A stretch of 64,000 nt of DNA from Cristatella mucedo (Eukaryota; Bryozoa; Phylactolaemata; Cristatellidae): positions 2,667,001-2,731,000 of the forward strand of contig WPIO01000008.1 of assembly GCA_009760855.2 (NCBI GenBank), given 5' to 3'. Position numbers and translations under genes: made by a program. The first letter of the stretch is position 1. Each line of letters opens with the position of its first letter. This document shows positions 23,063 through 33,469 of this stretch, piece by piece. Under the pieces are notes generated by a model. It was not told the origin of the DNA and did no database searches. It was given only the letters and a program-made list of their open reading frames with translations.

Positions 23063-23645
23063 TTTCTATGTAAAAAAGAGAAGGTAGCTAAAAGGAATTA
23101 CTAACTTTTACTTTTCATTGGTACATAGAATTAAATGATTATATGACTGCAAGCAGAAAAAGAACAAGGGCAATAAACTAGGCCCCCTGTTATATCACAA
23201 CTTCTTACACTTCTCATAAACACACGTGATATACTTCATGCATCCATAAGCCAATTCAATAATAACTTCACTCGAACGCTGTACATTTCTAGTAACATCT
23301 CAACGCTTATATTCTTCTGGTAACGATAACATAATCCTTTCCTAACTTCTTAACGTGATCATTCTCTGACTCACCGTCAATAGCACTTAATTTGATTTCA
23401 TCTTTCACTATATCAGTGCATGACTTAATTTTGCTCTCTCATCTCCACATAACCAACAGCCAATCTTGGAAAGTTACTCATTCTTTATGCCCTCATAAAG
23501 GTTTTCCTTTAATTTAAAATAAAAATTGCCATCGTTTCGGAGCCTCGTGACGCGCACATGTTTACAGCAATAAAACGTCATCTTTCCGCTTCGGTCCATA
23601 GTAATGCATTCGTTTTATAAAAAAAAAAGTTGATTTCTACCCTAG
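22785..23645 (-). pseudogene. decayed unknown gene family Q, copy 3
   Basis: Collinear with 11223-12265. A probable acceptor (ttctgcttgcag, at about 23145) separates the TM-bearing segment from an upstream segment in which VKDEIKLSAIDGESENDHVK can be read between stops. Unlike copies 1 and 2 it has no L2-A fragment at its 3' edge, so it represents the state before that insertion or a separate branch. Confidence 0.55.
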
Positions 23646-23699
23646 TGCTGGGGTTCCTCAAAACGAAGTTGAACTGGTCTTTGACATTGCCCATATCGC

Positions 23700-24315
23700 G
23701 AGCGGACTTCGCTATGAGCCAATTTAAAGCGGTTTGTGGCTATGCTGCACTCGGCTAGGAAATCATCTCTTTTTTTGCTGGCGTCGACATCACGTGGCTC
23801 GCGACAAGCTCCACCACGCGGCTAGCCACTGCCGCCTCGGCGCTCGCCTGGCGGACGGCCAGCGACGAATGCGGCCGGCGGTGAACACGTCGAAACATTG
23901 GCGAGCGAGTTGCGCCGGGCTCCGGCGGCGGCGGCCAGGACGCACGCGGCTCTCAGGACGCCCCTCTCGTTCAGTGCTGAGCGCTCGCGCCGCCGTACCC
24001 GGCCAACACATTTGTTATAATCCAATTGTTATTTATAATCCATTATAAATATAATGGATTCCCCGCGGTCGATGACTCGCTCGGCGGTCCACTTGCGAAC
24101 ACTCAGACCGAGGGCGGCGGCGGCCGCGACAGAGTCGCCCGCTCGCACGGCTCCGCTGCCGCCGCTGGTCGCCCGCCGCCGGGATTCGGCGACCGGCGGG
24201 TTCTAACTCCGCCGCGCCCCTCTCGCGCCCATCTTGAGCGAGCGAGCGAGCGCTCGGAGGACAAAGGTCGAAGGTGGCTCAAGACGAAGGTCACCCTCGC
24301 GAGGTTGCTCGCTCG
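23700..24315. other. 3' flank of the receptor gene
   Basis: GC-rich DNA downstream of the receptor stop codon with compositional open frames only. It holds an AT-rich perfect hairpin at 24037-24060 (10-bp arms, 4-bp loop). No clear AATAAA was found on the minus strand here, so the 3' end of the transcript is not placed. Confidence 0.4.
24037..24060. repeat. short AT-rich perfect hairpin
   Basis: Arms aatccattat and ataatggatt around aaat, just downstream of the receptor stop codon. It could be a transcript-end structure or the remnant of a small inverted-repeat element. Confidence 0.5.
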
Positions 24316-24692
24316 TTAGGCAAAGCTCAACGACGGAACCGAGGCCGAAGCCTGCGACCTGCTGTCGGAGCCCGCGTCATTCGCTCCGTCTCGCATGTCG
24401 TCCAGAGAACGACGTATTTCGTCCACGCTTCGGCGGTAGTCGGCGTCGCGCCGCCGGTCCTCGGATCGTTTGAGCAGCACGATGAATATGACGACGAGAA
24501 CGACGAAAGTGACCACTATGAGCCAGCTGACGAGCACAACGACCACGACGTCGTTTGTGAGCACGGAGCCGCCGCCGCTGGCTTGCGTATCCGGCGGTTG
24601 AGCGCCGGACACGATGGCCGCTTGATAAAGCAAAAATGGCGGCAGATGCAGCTGGGCGAGCTGGCATCTAGCCGCTGACAGAGCCGATGGCG
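24316..24692 (-). CDS. receptor exon 17: transmembrane helix and cytoplasmic tail
   Basis: Terminal coding exon, residues about 1536-1660, phase 1 in (acceptor tttctcag; gctctgtcag 20 bp on would also keep frame). A 26-residue hydrophobic helix at about 1584-1609 (VLVSWLIVVTFVVLVVIFIV core) is followed by KRSEDRRRDADYRR, which fits the positive-inside rule for a type I protein. The tail of 51 residues is charged, has one Tyr and ends Ser-rich (SQASASVPSLSFA). No kinase, ITAM or PDZ-class C-terminus is obvious. Confidence 0.85.
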
Positions 24693-25704
24693 CTGAGAAA
24701 GCGCTACGCAAAGCCGGCTGCAATAAGTCGCGCGGAGCAATCAACTGGGAGATCTAGAGACGTCTTGTTGACCGCATGCCGAGCCAGGAAAGAAAAAGGA
24801 AAGAAGCTCAAAAAGCATGTATCCTCTCGCTCGAGGGCGTCCCGTCGCTAAGCGACGGGCCTCTTCTCCCGGGATGCCCGATTTCGTGCCTGCCAGATGT
24901 ACGACTCTCAAGCGGAAGCAAGATGGCGACGCCGTGCGGCTGCAAGTGCACCAACCCTGATGCAGTCAGTGCATGCGATGCTGGTAACTGCTTCTGCTGC
25001 TGTCCCTGATAGTTGGCAACCAAAAAAGGTGTGTGCATGGAACGACAGACAGTGGCGGCGACACGAGGCGGAGCGCTATTGCCCAGCTAACGTTGAGGTC
25101 AAATAGTTTTGAATAGAAACCGTTTCCCAGCATCCGGTTGGAGACGCTAATGCATTGCCGCTTGCCTAACTTGAGAGGCTTTGAGCAGCTGTCTGAACTA
25201 GATGCGCCAGCTAGTCCGCTTGCGGCAGCAGTTTTGCAGCAGCGATTCTTCCGCACGCTACTTTGGAGCTGGCGCCGAAGCTTCATGTCGCTCCAGAGAG
25301 AGCTCAGGCCGAGCGAGCTGGGTGGTTCGAGCGCCGCGACCTTGACCTCTGGTCGGCCGCGCTAGCACGTGAAGGACGGCGACTCGGCCTTGGCTCCTGA
25401 ACGCAACGCGGCACTCTCGATGAGCTACCGAGTCGCGAGACATCTAGAGACCTGATCTGACCTGATGCTGCTGCTGAACAGAGCGCAGACCGGGAGGCCC
25501 TAGAAAGCTCGGCCCCCCCCCCGGCGAGCCTGCAAGTTACAGCGAGGCCACGTCATCGGTCAACTAATTTAGCCACCTCAGCTCAGGCCTAGCCGTAGCA
25601 GAGCGATGCCATCGTCGTCATGCACTGGAGCTTTGGTAGGAGGAAGGAAGTGAAGACAGTTGCGACGGAAGTAGTACCGACAGAGACAGAGAAGAGAGAT
25701 AGAG

Positions 25705-25707
<3 letters not shown>

Positions 25708-25772
<65 letters not shown>

Positions 25773-25779
25773 AGGGAGA

Positions 25780-25848
<69 letters not shown>

Positions 25849-26063
25849 AGGGAGAGAGAGGGAGAGGGAGAAAGAGACTGCGAGAGAGACTGAGAGAGAG
25901 AGAGAGAGACTGAGAGAGAGAGACAGGGAGACAGAGAGATGCAGAGAGAGAAAGACAAGAGACGGGGAGAGAGAGCGAGACACAGAAAGAAAGATGGCGA
26001 AAGAGATCTTGAGATAGAGAGAGAGAGAGAGTGAGACAGAGAGAGTGAGACAGAGACAAAGAC

Positions 26064-26090
<27 letters not shown>
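25708..26090. repeat. (GA)n-rich microsatellite block
   Basis: About 380 bp of GA repeat with GGA and GACA interruptions, in receptor intron 16. On the transcript it is a long pyrimidine tract. The long 'SLSLSL' frames here are artefacts. Confidence 0.95.
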
Positions 26091-26094
<4 letters not shown>

Positions 26095-26298
26095 CGCGGC
26101 AGGTGCTTACGGACCACCGCCGGCGGGCGGCCGCCCACCGGCGAGGGTCGAGTCAGCGAGTCGGATGGAAAGCTGAGACCAAAGAGAAGCCTGGGACCTG
26201 TCACAGTTCGCCGCGAAAGCGACTGGCGGCTAATGCAGCGAGGCACGTTCTGTGACGCTGTGGCGCACAACTGATCAGCCGCGGAAGAAGCCGCCTAC

Positions 26299-26451
26299 CG
26301 GCAGCGGCGGCTGCAGCGGCTGCGGCAGCGGACGAATTGGCAGAGGTGACGCTGCAGCCGCCGGGACTCAGGCAAAAATAGCTGCCGTAGGTGTTGACGC
26401 AGCACTGGGACACACTGCAGCCGCCGTTATTAGACTGACACTCGTCCACGT
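26299..26451 (-). CDS. receptor exon 16: calcium-binding EGF module 3
   Basis: Phase 1-1, residues about 1485-1536. Acceptor ttcgttccag, donor gtaggc. Reads DVDECQSNNGGC and CVNTYGSYFC, which contains the C-x-N-x4-Y-x-C pattern associated with Asn/Asp beta-hydroxylation in cbEGF modules. The third and fourth cysteines are adjacent (QCC), which is unusual, and the module is short after the fifth. A run of 10 Ala follows and forms a stalk before the membrane exon. Confidence 0.9.
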
Positions 26452-26519
26452 CTGGAACGAAAGAAAGCAATAAATAAGCTGCGAGACTCGAACTAGCGGC
26501 GAAGCTCCTCTCCGAGAGG

Positions 26520-26691
26520 AGAAATAACGAAGAGAGTGTGAGGGAGAGACAGTGAGAGAAAGGGGAGAGAGGGAGAGAAAGAGGGAGTGAGAGTGAGAGA
26601 GAGTGATAGCGAGAGAACGGAGAGAGATGGGAAGAGAGATAAAGAGAGTGAGAGATTGAGAGAGGAGGGAAAGAGAGAAAGAGAGAGAGAG

Positions 26692-26729
<38 letters not shown>

Positions 26730-26833
26730 GAGAGTGGAGATATAGAGATAGATAGAGAGAGAGAGATAAAGAGAGACAGAGACAGAGAGAGGAGGTGGGG
26801 AAAAGAGAGATAGATAGAAAGATAGATACATAC

Positions 26834-26871
<38 letters not shown>

Positions 26872-26889
26872 AGAAGGAGAGAGAGGGAG

Positions 26890-26946
<57 letters not shown>

Positions 26947-26992
26947 AGAGCGAGAGAGAGGGAGAGAGAGTGAGAAAGAGAGGAGAGAGAGG
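26520..26992. repeat. (GA)n-rich degenerate microsatellite
   Basis: GA repeats with GATA and GGGA variants in receptor intron 15. It begins about 70 bp upstream, on the transcript strand, of the exon 16 acceptor and forms a long CU-rich intron end. Confidence 0.95.
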
Positions 26993-27191
26993 AAATTTAA
27001 TACGAATACCACATCGATGAAGCGCATCGCAAAGAAACACGGAACGCTTCGGACGAATGAACGCCGACGGAACGCTCCGGCACGAAACCGCACGCCCACG
27101 AAGGCCTCTAAGGTGTATTTCGACCTTCGCCCTCAGTCGGGCATGCACGCTCTCGACAACTAACTTTCTGTAGCTCTCATCTGTCGGGCCT

Positions 27192-27193
<2 letters not shown>

Positions 27194-27228
<35 letters not shown>
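27194..27228. repeat. (AT)n microsatellite
   Basis: A pure AT run in receptor intron 15. Confidence 0.95.
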
Positions 27229-27230
<2 letters not shown>

Positions 27231-27937
27231 TTATCAAAGGACCCAGCAATATAAATACAGTCGTCCTATTTTTATAAGTTAGTGGTTGTGTGTAAAAACT
27301 CCGTGTGTGCAATTAAATGTACGCTAATAATAACATGATATTTGTAGCATCTAATACGTCTTATTATCACTTACTTTATCTAAAATATTGGGTAATACTG
27401 GTGTAACGGTGTCTAAAAGGGTGTTATTTGATGTCCAGAGGGCTTTAATAATGTTAAAACCGAATTAGAGGGTCGTGAACAGGTTTTCTATGCTCTAGTT
27501 ACGAAATTATTCCATTAATAAGAAAGAATCGTACTTTGCGGAAATTCACCTATCACGGCAAAATCTGAAACCGATTAACCGCGATAAACGAAGGACGACT
27601 GTAACTATATATATAGATACGCTATATAAATATACCGACTATAAATACACTATAATAAAATTAAATATAATTCATTATAATAAAACAAATACACTATATA
27701 AATAAAGGCGAAGTCATAGACTGACGTCAAAGGACAGCAGCCACCCGAGTCAGAGGCCATAATTGAGTGGCTTGTCAACGAGCAGACTTCACAGGACCAT
27801 AAAATAACCGACGCATGAACGTCGCAAGCCGCGCTTCCGGTGTCGGTCATACAAGAGAGATGAAAACGCACACGACGACAGGGGCGAGCCGGCGAGAAGC
27901 TCTGCTCGCTGCGGTGGCGGTGGCGGCGGCGGCTCAC

Positions 27938-28063
27938 CGGTGCATGTGCGTCCGTCGTTGGAGAGCTGGTAGCCGGCGGCGGCGCAGCTGCACCAGTACG
28001 AGCCAACCGTGTTAGTGCAGTAGTCTGAGCAGCCGCCGTTGTTCGTCTGACATTCGTCGACGT
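27938..28063 (-). CDS. receptor exon 15: calcium-binding EGF module 2
   Basis: Phase 1-1, residues about 1443-1485. Acceptor cgccgcgtag, donor gtgagc. A canonical six-cysteine cb[19 protein letters not shown], then [12 protein letters not shown] with the hydroxylation consensus, then [11 protein letters not shown]. The symmetric phase is typical of shuffled EGF exons. Confidence 0.95.
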
Positions 28064-28255
28064 CTACGCGGCGGGCGTGGCGACGAGGAGAAATGACGGC
28101 GACGCTCACGCGACGGCGCGCCGCCGCCGCCGCCGAGGAGAGCGGGCGCGACGGCGCGCCGCCGCCCGCTCGCAGAGTCCTCGGCCACCGCCCGCGGAAT
28201 CGGCGGCGGAGGGGGGGCGGCAGCACAAGCACCGGCGCGAGGCGCGGCGCGCTAC

Positions 28256-28417
28256 CTTCGCACGCGGATCCGTTGGCTGACATCGCGTATCCGGCCGGGC
28301 AGAGGCACCACGAGTGGCCGCCGGCGCCGCTCCAGCACGGCCACTGTGCGGCGTTGGACGGCAGCAGCGACGCGAGCAGTTGGCTCGCGTTGGCCAGCAC
28401 GGGCCGCAGATCCTTTT
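28256..28417 (-). CDS. receptor exon 14: linker and incomplete EGF-like module 1
   Basis: Phase 1-1, residues about 1389-1443. Starts [20 protein letters not shown], a predicted helix right after the collagen rod that could help trimer registration. It continues with [20 protein letters not shown] and ends NGSACE. Only four cysteines are present, so it is a reduced EGF-like fold with the typical CxCPxGY core. Confidence 0.85.
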
Positions 28418-28582
28418 CTGCAGCGCGACGCGGCAGCGGCGGCGCGTGCGTCGGCGTCGCGCGTGCCCGTACCCGCGCGAGCGCGGGAGGGGGTAGTAGA
28501 GACGGGAGGATGAGAGGCGGGGCAGCATCGGCGAGGCCGGGCCGCAAGCGGAGCGAAAGCGCGAGAGAGAGCGCCGACTCAC

Positions 28583-28756
28583 CGAGCAGCAGCAGCAGCG
28601 CTCCCGCGGCTCCCGGTGGCCCGGTGGCGCCTCGGTCGCCCTTGGGTCCTGCCGGGCCCGGATTTCCGCCGACTCCCTGGGGACCCGGCGGACCGGCCGA
28701 GCCCGTCTCTCCGGTCGGTCCAGCCAGGCCGGTCGGACCGGCAGGGCCGGCGTCGC
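28583..28756 (-). CDS. receptor exon 13: end of the collagen rod
   Basis: Phase 1-1, residues about 1331-1389. About 17 Gly-X-Y triplets including GPKGDRGAT, then a Leu run (GALLLLL) where the triplet pattern ends. Acceptor cggccgcag, donor gtgagt. Nearby plus-strand Pro-rich frames are the complement of this repeat. Confidence 0.92.
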
Positions 28757-29161
28757 CTGCGGCCGAAAGATGCACCGCTGAGCTGAGAGAGCGCCAGACA
28801 GCGCCCGGATGGAATAAATCGCGCCTAACGCGCCCAGCAGGTCTACGCGTGCTTCCGGTGCTCTGCGGAACGCCCGGCCCGCCATTGTAGCGGCTTATCG
28901 AGCGCGCACGAAGCGCGATTGGCTAGCGTCGTCGCAGCGGCGGCGGCAGCTGCCGCCGCCGCGCGCTCCGGGGGAGCCGCAAAGAGAGAGCGGGCGGAGA
29001 GGCCGCTTAGCACCGCTCGCACGAGCTCGCGGCGCGGACGGACCGTCGCCGCGGCGCGCCGAGCCGAGCCGCCGCCGCCGTCCGGCTGTCTCGCCGGACG
29101 ACGACACTCGACGGACACTCAACGGACGACGCGCCGCGCCGCCGCGGTGGCTCGCGCTCAC

Positions 29162-29504
29162 CTTTCTCTCCCTCGGCTCCCGACGGACCCGTCAGTCCCG
29201 ACGCTCCGGCGTCGCCAGCGCCGCCCTTCGGCCCCGTCGGGCCGGTCGCTCCGACAGGGCCGCCGCTGCCCGTCGGCCCAGTCGGGCCCGCGCTGCCGGT
29301 CGGACCCTGCGAGCCGGCGGCGCCCGCTCCGCCTTGCTGGCCGGTTGGCCCGGTCGCACCGGCGACGCCGGTGGGGCCGCCCAGACCGCTGGCGCCGGGC
29401 GCTCCTTGCGGACCGGTCGGTCCGGCGGCGCCCTGCGGCCCTGCGGCGCCCGCGGGGCCCGTCGGTCCGACGGCTCCCGTGTTGCCGGCGACGCCGGACG
29501 AGCC
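29162..29504 (-). CDS. receptor exon 12: collagen triplets
   Basis: Phase 0-1, residues about 1217-1331. Exactly 38 Gly-X-Y triplets without interruption, from [10 protein letters not shown] to GPSGAEGEK. Acceptor ctttcgcag, donor gtgagc. Thr is frequent in the Y position (GPT, GAT) and charged residues are scarce. Confidence 0.95.
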
Positions 29505-29892
29505 CTGCGAAAGGCGAGCGGTTCGCGCCGCTCGTCAGGACGCCGCCGGAGCTCGCGTCGTTGCTCCGGCGGCGACGCCGCGGCGGCAGCGGCGCGCGAG
29601 CACGGCGTGGCGAGGCCTCCGCGCTTGCCCGGGATGTCATGCGTAGCTTCGCTGGGCGCGATACTGCGCAATCGGAAAATAGAACGTGCTGCTGGGCAGA
29701 GACGAGACGTGCTGGGCGTGACGCTACGCTGCCGAGCCAGAGTTTTTCTAGCACGTGACACGAAGCTACGACCGCTACGCTAGCTCAAGATCGTCGTCGT
29801 CGTCGCACATGCTGTTTACGATCCTTCACACTGTTCCCATTGAATTTGCAGCAGATGGGGGACCACGGACCCACGCATCTCAGTCTGCTGCC

Positions 29893-30075
29893 TACCAGTT
29901 GTGGCGCACTGGCTAAGGCATTTGCTTCTGATGACCTGGGTTCCAAAGTCGCGGGTTCGAATCCTGCAGTGGGCGATCCTTTATTACTGCTGCAAGCGGT
30001 GATGATAGCCGTAAAGGCTTTTCTGTCGCTTTATAAAAGAGGCTGTACAAATCAGCTAGTATTTTTATCGGCTAT
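29893..30075 (+). mobile_element. tRNA-derived SINE, near complete
   Basis: The A-box region tggcgcactggctaaggc, the B box gggttcgaatcc, then the body (ctgcaagcggtgatgatagc, aaggcttttctgtcgc) and the 3' end aatcagctagtattttt, followed by an ATTT-rich run to about 30170. It lies in receptor intron 11. This is the best copy of the family in the window. Confidence 0.8.
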
Positions 30076-30174
30076 TTATTTATTTATTATTATTATTTAT
30101 TATATATTTTATTTATTATTATTATTTATTACTATTTATTTTTTTAATCAGCTATTAAATCAGCTAGTATTTTT

Positions 30175-30440
30175 TCCTTATGCAACGACAACTACTCCCC
30201 TGCTGCCGGCTACGGCTCATCCTTTCCAGCTATTCCTGCTACTTCCAAGCTATTCGCTACCTCAACCGCTCTACTGACTCTGCTATGCTTCCCACTTTCT
30301 CTTTGTTGCGTGAGACGAAGTCTGTTGGCTACCGAATGCTTACCGAAAGCCGCTTAGGCTGCGAGTGCGCTATACGAAACTGTCCTGCGTAAGAACCACA
30401 ATGTCTTTGTGGCTTTGTGGAGTTACAGACGGAGATACCA
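30175..30440 (+). mobile_element. L2-B LINE, 3' fragment
   Basis: Carries aacgacaactactcccctgc, gtctgttggctaccgaatgc and the 3' end gagttacagacggagata. In receptor intron 11, opposite in orientation to the gene. Confidence 0.85.
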
Positions 30441-30913
30441 TATATTTCAACCTGACAGTTTACAAAAACCAATGGACTCTCTGTGTCAATATGTCAATGG
30501 CTGTCCCGACGAGAGCACTTAGTAACAACCGCACCCCGAGGCGACCTGGAGCGATATTGTAACGGCTGCTGGGCACCAAGCGAAGCGTCAGTGTCCAGCG
30601 CATTCTTACTGGTTTGGTAGCTCATCTCACGAGGTACCCGCGGCCGTACCGCGCGAGCCGTCGGACTGCGCCGCTGCCCCCCCCCCCCCGTATGCGCTTG
30701 CTTAAAGGTGCCTGAAATGCTTACGGATTTGTGCAGAAAACTCCTCCATGCACACCCTGCAGACAATGGCTATTCGCGTACAAGGAAAAACCGGGCTCCA
30801 TAGCGTAGCATTGTGCCGAGCGCGCATTCTACTTTACGATTTCGCCGCGTAACGCCCAGCGAGCGAACGCACGACCTGCCCGGACGCTCGGCGGGCGGCG
30901 GCGGCGGCCATAC
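30441..30913. other. intron 11 remainder
   Basis: Intronic DNA with a C12-class homopolymer near 30677. No other feature recognised. Confidence 0.4.
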
Positions 30914-31614
30914 CTGGGGCCCGGTCGGTCCGGCGACTCCAGGCGCTCCTGCCGTGCCCGCGGATCCACCAACGCCCGTCGAACCGGGGCTTCCCGTCGC
31001 CCCGGTACTTCCGCTCGGGCCGGTGGCGCCTGCGAGCCCGCTGGAGCCCGTCGGGCCCGTGGCCCCGTCGGCGCCCCTGCCGCCCGCGGGCCCGACGGGG
31101 CCGGTCGAGCCCTGGCTGCCGGGTGCACCCGCCGAACCGGTCGCACCCGCCGAACCGGCGGCTCCCGAGTCGCCGGTGGGCCCGGCGCTGCCTGGCGAAC
31201 CCGGACCCCCGACCGGTCCGGTCGGGCCCGCAACACCGGCGGCGCCTAGCGGTCCTGTCGCGCCGGCGGCGCCCGTCACGCCCGTCGGCCCGGCGGCGCC
31301 CGCTGGACCGGCGGCGCCGATGAGGCCCGCGTCGCCTTTAGATCCCGGCGGGCCGGTCGCGCCCGTTAGCCCCCCGGCGCCCTTGGCGCCGGCCGCGCCT
31401 GCGGGTCCGGTGGCGCCCGCGGCGCCGGTCGGCCCACCACCGCCGGTCTCGCCGGCGCTTCCCGGCGGGCCCTGGGGCCCGGTGGCTCCTTGCGGGCCGG
31501 TCGGCCCAGGCGGTCCGATGATCGCGACGGGCGCCGGCGTGGTCGTGACCGGAAAGACTGGCGGCGGCACGATTTTCGCAGCGCAGTCGGGTGGGTCGTT
31601 TGGATATGCGGTGC
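30914..31614 (-). CDS. receptor exon 11: Thr/Pro linker and main collagen block
   Basis: Phase 1-0, residues about 983-1216. Acceptor gctttgtag, donor gtatgg. After a linker (TAYPNDPPDC, VPPPVFPVTTTPAPVAI) come 67 unbroken Gly-X-Y triplets from GPPGPTGPQ to GPTGPQ. The GC-rich repeat leaves all frames open on both strands, so only phase and triplet register identify the true frame. A single Cys in the linker could make an inter-chain disulfide. Confidence 0.95.
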
Positions 31615-31886
31615 CTACAAAGCGTCGGAGACGGTCGCGTCCAAGCGCTAGCAAAGGTTAAAGGTCGGCAAAGGCTAAAACTACAAACGTGGGCGGGGCC
31701 ACATCGGCCCGTTGTAAGGGACGGCAGAGGCGAGCTGGTTTGAGGACCGCAACGCTGCAGCGTCCACTGATGGTCGCCGCCGCCGCCGGAGCGAATCGCA
31801 TCCGCCGCTCAGCGGTGGCGGCGACGAACCGGAGGCCGCGAGCCGCCACCCCGAACGAACGGAAATAACCCCCGCGCCGCCGCCGC

Positions 31887-31930
31887 CCCGAACGGAAGCG
31901 GGCGCTAGCCAGCGCCCGCTTCCGTTCGGG
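31887..31930. repeat. perfect 20-bp inverted repeat in intron 10
   Basis: Arms at 31887-31906 and 31911-31930, separated by agcc. It would form a very stable GC-rich hairpin in either strand's transcript. No TIR-like ends or flanking duplication were recognised. Confidence 0.85.
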
Positions 31931-32467
31931 CGAGCTCGCCTTTGTGCAGGTGAGGGGGCGGCGAGCGGTGCAGCTAGGATCTTGACGAGTGGCCGAGCCT
32001 CGAGCTTGAAGCGAGGAACGTGGCATAAGGTCGAGAACTTCAATTCGAAATCTGCTCTTACCGTTGACGACCACGATCCGCGTTCCTGCAATTGGATGCC
32101 AGAAATTCAGGAAACGACTCTTCGAACGGACAGCGCAGCGCCATTGGGCGCGAAGCGTGACAGGTCAGCAGCGAGACCACAGCGAGCGACATTGGAGGCA
32201 CGCCCATTCGCTCGCAGGTTTTGGCAAAGGTTGCCGCCGTCGCCACTTCCGTCGCTCTACGAGGGCTCGCGTCGCTCAGATCCGTCGCTCGAACGGGGCG
32301 CTAGAGTAGGCTGCTCCTGTGAGCTCACTCGTCACCGCTTCCGAGAATCGCAGGTCAGGGTCAGGGTAGACGCTGTTCGGCTTGCCTCGACCGCTGTTCG
32401 CGGCGGCGACGAGGCGACGACGACTTACTACGCGCCGAGCAGGTGGCTCGCTTTACAAACAGCTCAC

Positions 32468-32561
32468 CGTTGCTACCAAGGATGCAGTTGTCCTCGTCGA
32501 TGTGTCCGTCGCAGTCGTTGTCTACGCCGTCTCCCGGTACGGATAGAGTGATCACGCACGG
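32468..32561 (-). CDS. receptor exon 10: MopE-like metal-binding motif 2
   Basis: Phase 0-1, residues about 952-983. Acceptor cttcttgcag, donor gtgagc. Reads PCVITLSVPGDGVDNDCDGHIDEDNC. The DGxDNDCDGxxDED core matches the putative metal-binding MopE-type motif, with alternating Asp residues resembling a calcium loop and a Cys pair around it. It follows IgGFc-type domain 2, as exon 5 follows domain 1. Confidence 0.92.
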
Positions 32562-33116
32562 CTGCAAGAAGAAGCAGCAGCCGAGTCCTCTCGCTGCTGC
32601 TCCCTCCAGGGGTCGCTGCCGCCGCAGCTCTCGCCGCGCCCAACCGCAGCTGCAGCAGCGACCTCTGGCTGCGGCTCTCGCTCCCGACTCGGAGCTAGAC
32701 TCGGCGAATGCGCTGCGAGCTGCTTGCACGCGGCGAGACTCTAGGCTCACAGCGTCGCGAGATACTCTGGCAGCGAAACCGATAGCCGGAGCGATAGCTG
32801 GAGGGGGAGCGAGACTGAGCCTCGAACCCATTTTCGAGCAGACGAAAGAGACGCCGGTGCGGACACTGCGGACAGGAGGGGGTGAGAAGGGGTTGATTGG
32901 CTTCTAGACAAATAATAGTAAGCGAACGGGGAGGCAGGAAGGAAGCGAGGACCACGAGACGACAGGCGACGGCCAATGGGAGCCAGAGTCTTGTCTCGCG
33001 AGCGCAAGCGTGCCAAATGTGCTGCGTTTTCTCCTGCCAAACGGTCCGCCCGCGATTGCCCGCGAAAGGGCCATCTGGAGTCGTCCTTTAGACGATAGAG
33101 TTCGAAGTCGCTAATA

Positions 33117-33315
33117 AATATAAATAAATATTAAAAGAAATACCGGCTGATTTAGCAGCCTCTTTTTGGACAGCGGCTGATGAGCCTTAAAAGGCTATCA
33201 CCAGCACTCGAAGTGGAAATAAATAATCGATAACCACAAGATTCGAACCCTCGACCTCAAGACCGAAGCCGTGAAAAGCAACTGCCTTATCTAGTGGGCC
33301 GCCGCGGCTCATCGG
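33117..33315 (-). mobile_element. tRNA-derived SINE
   Basis: In minus orientation: head gcggcccactagataaggca, cacggcttcggtcttgaggt, B box gggttcgaatc, the body, then an AT-rich 3' end. Located in receptor intron 9, on the same strand as the gene. Confidence 0.75.
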
Positions 33316-33469
33316 CTTGCCCGCACCCCCCCCTCCCCGGGCGCCGATAAGGTCAAGCAAGGACTGGCCTCTCCCAGGCTTAATCTTGGCTACGCTCCTG
33401 GTCCGCTCGGGAGGGGGCGGGCTGTGCAACGTGCAACCGTCTCGCGAGAGCTCGCCTGGCACTGAGCAC

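Noticed and set aside
28093-29783. Several plus-strand frames of 90-280 codons over 28-29.8 kb
   Set aside because: Shadows of the collagen and EGF exons and of very GC-rich introns. They run through receptor exons and show no domain.
29893-29968. A functional tRNA gene
   Set aside because: It has A- and B-box-like sequences but does not fold as a full cloverleaf with an acceptor stem, is followed by a SINE body, and recurs in many diverged copies.
28583-31614. Horizontal transfer of the collagen block from bacteria
   Set aside because: The Thr-rich triplets resemble bacterial collagen-like proteins, but the block is split by introns and integrated in phase with animal-type modules. Composition alone is not enough evidence.
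30813-31661. 282-codon Pro/Ala/Val-rich frame on the plus strand
   Set aside because: It is the complement of the Gly-X-Y repeat of receptor exon 11. The minus frame has exact triplets and matching splice phases.
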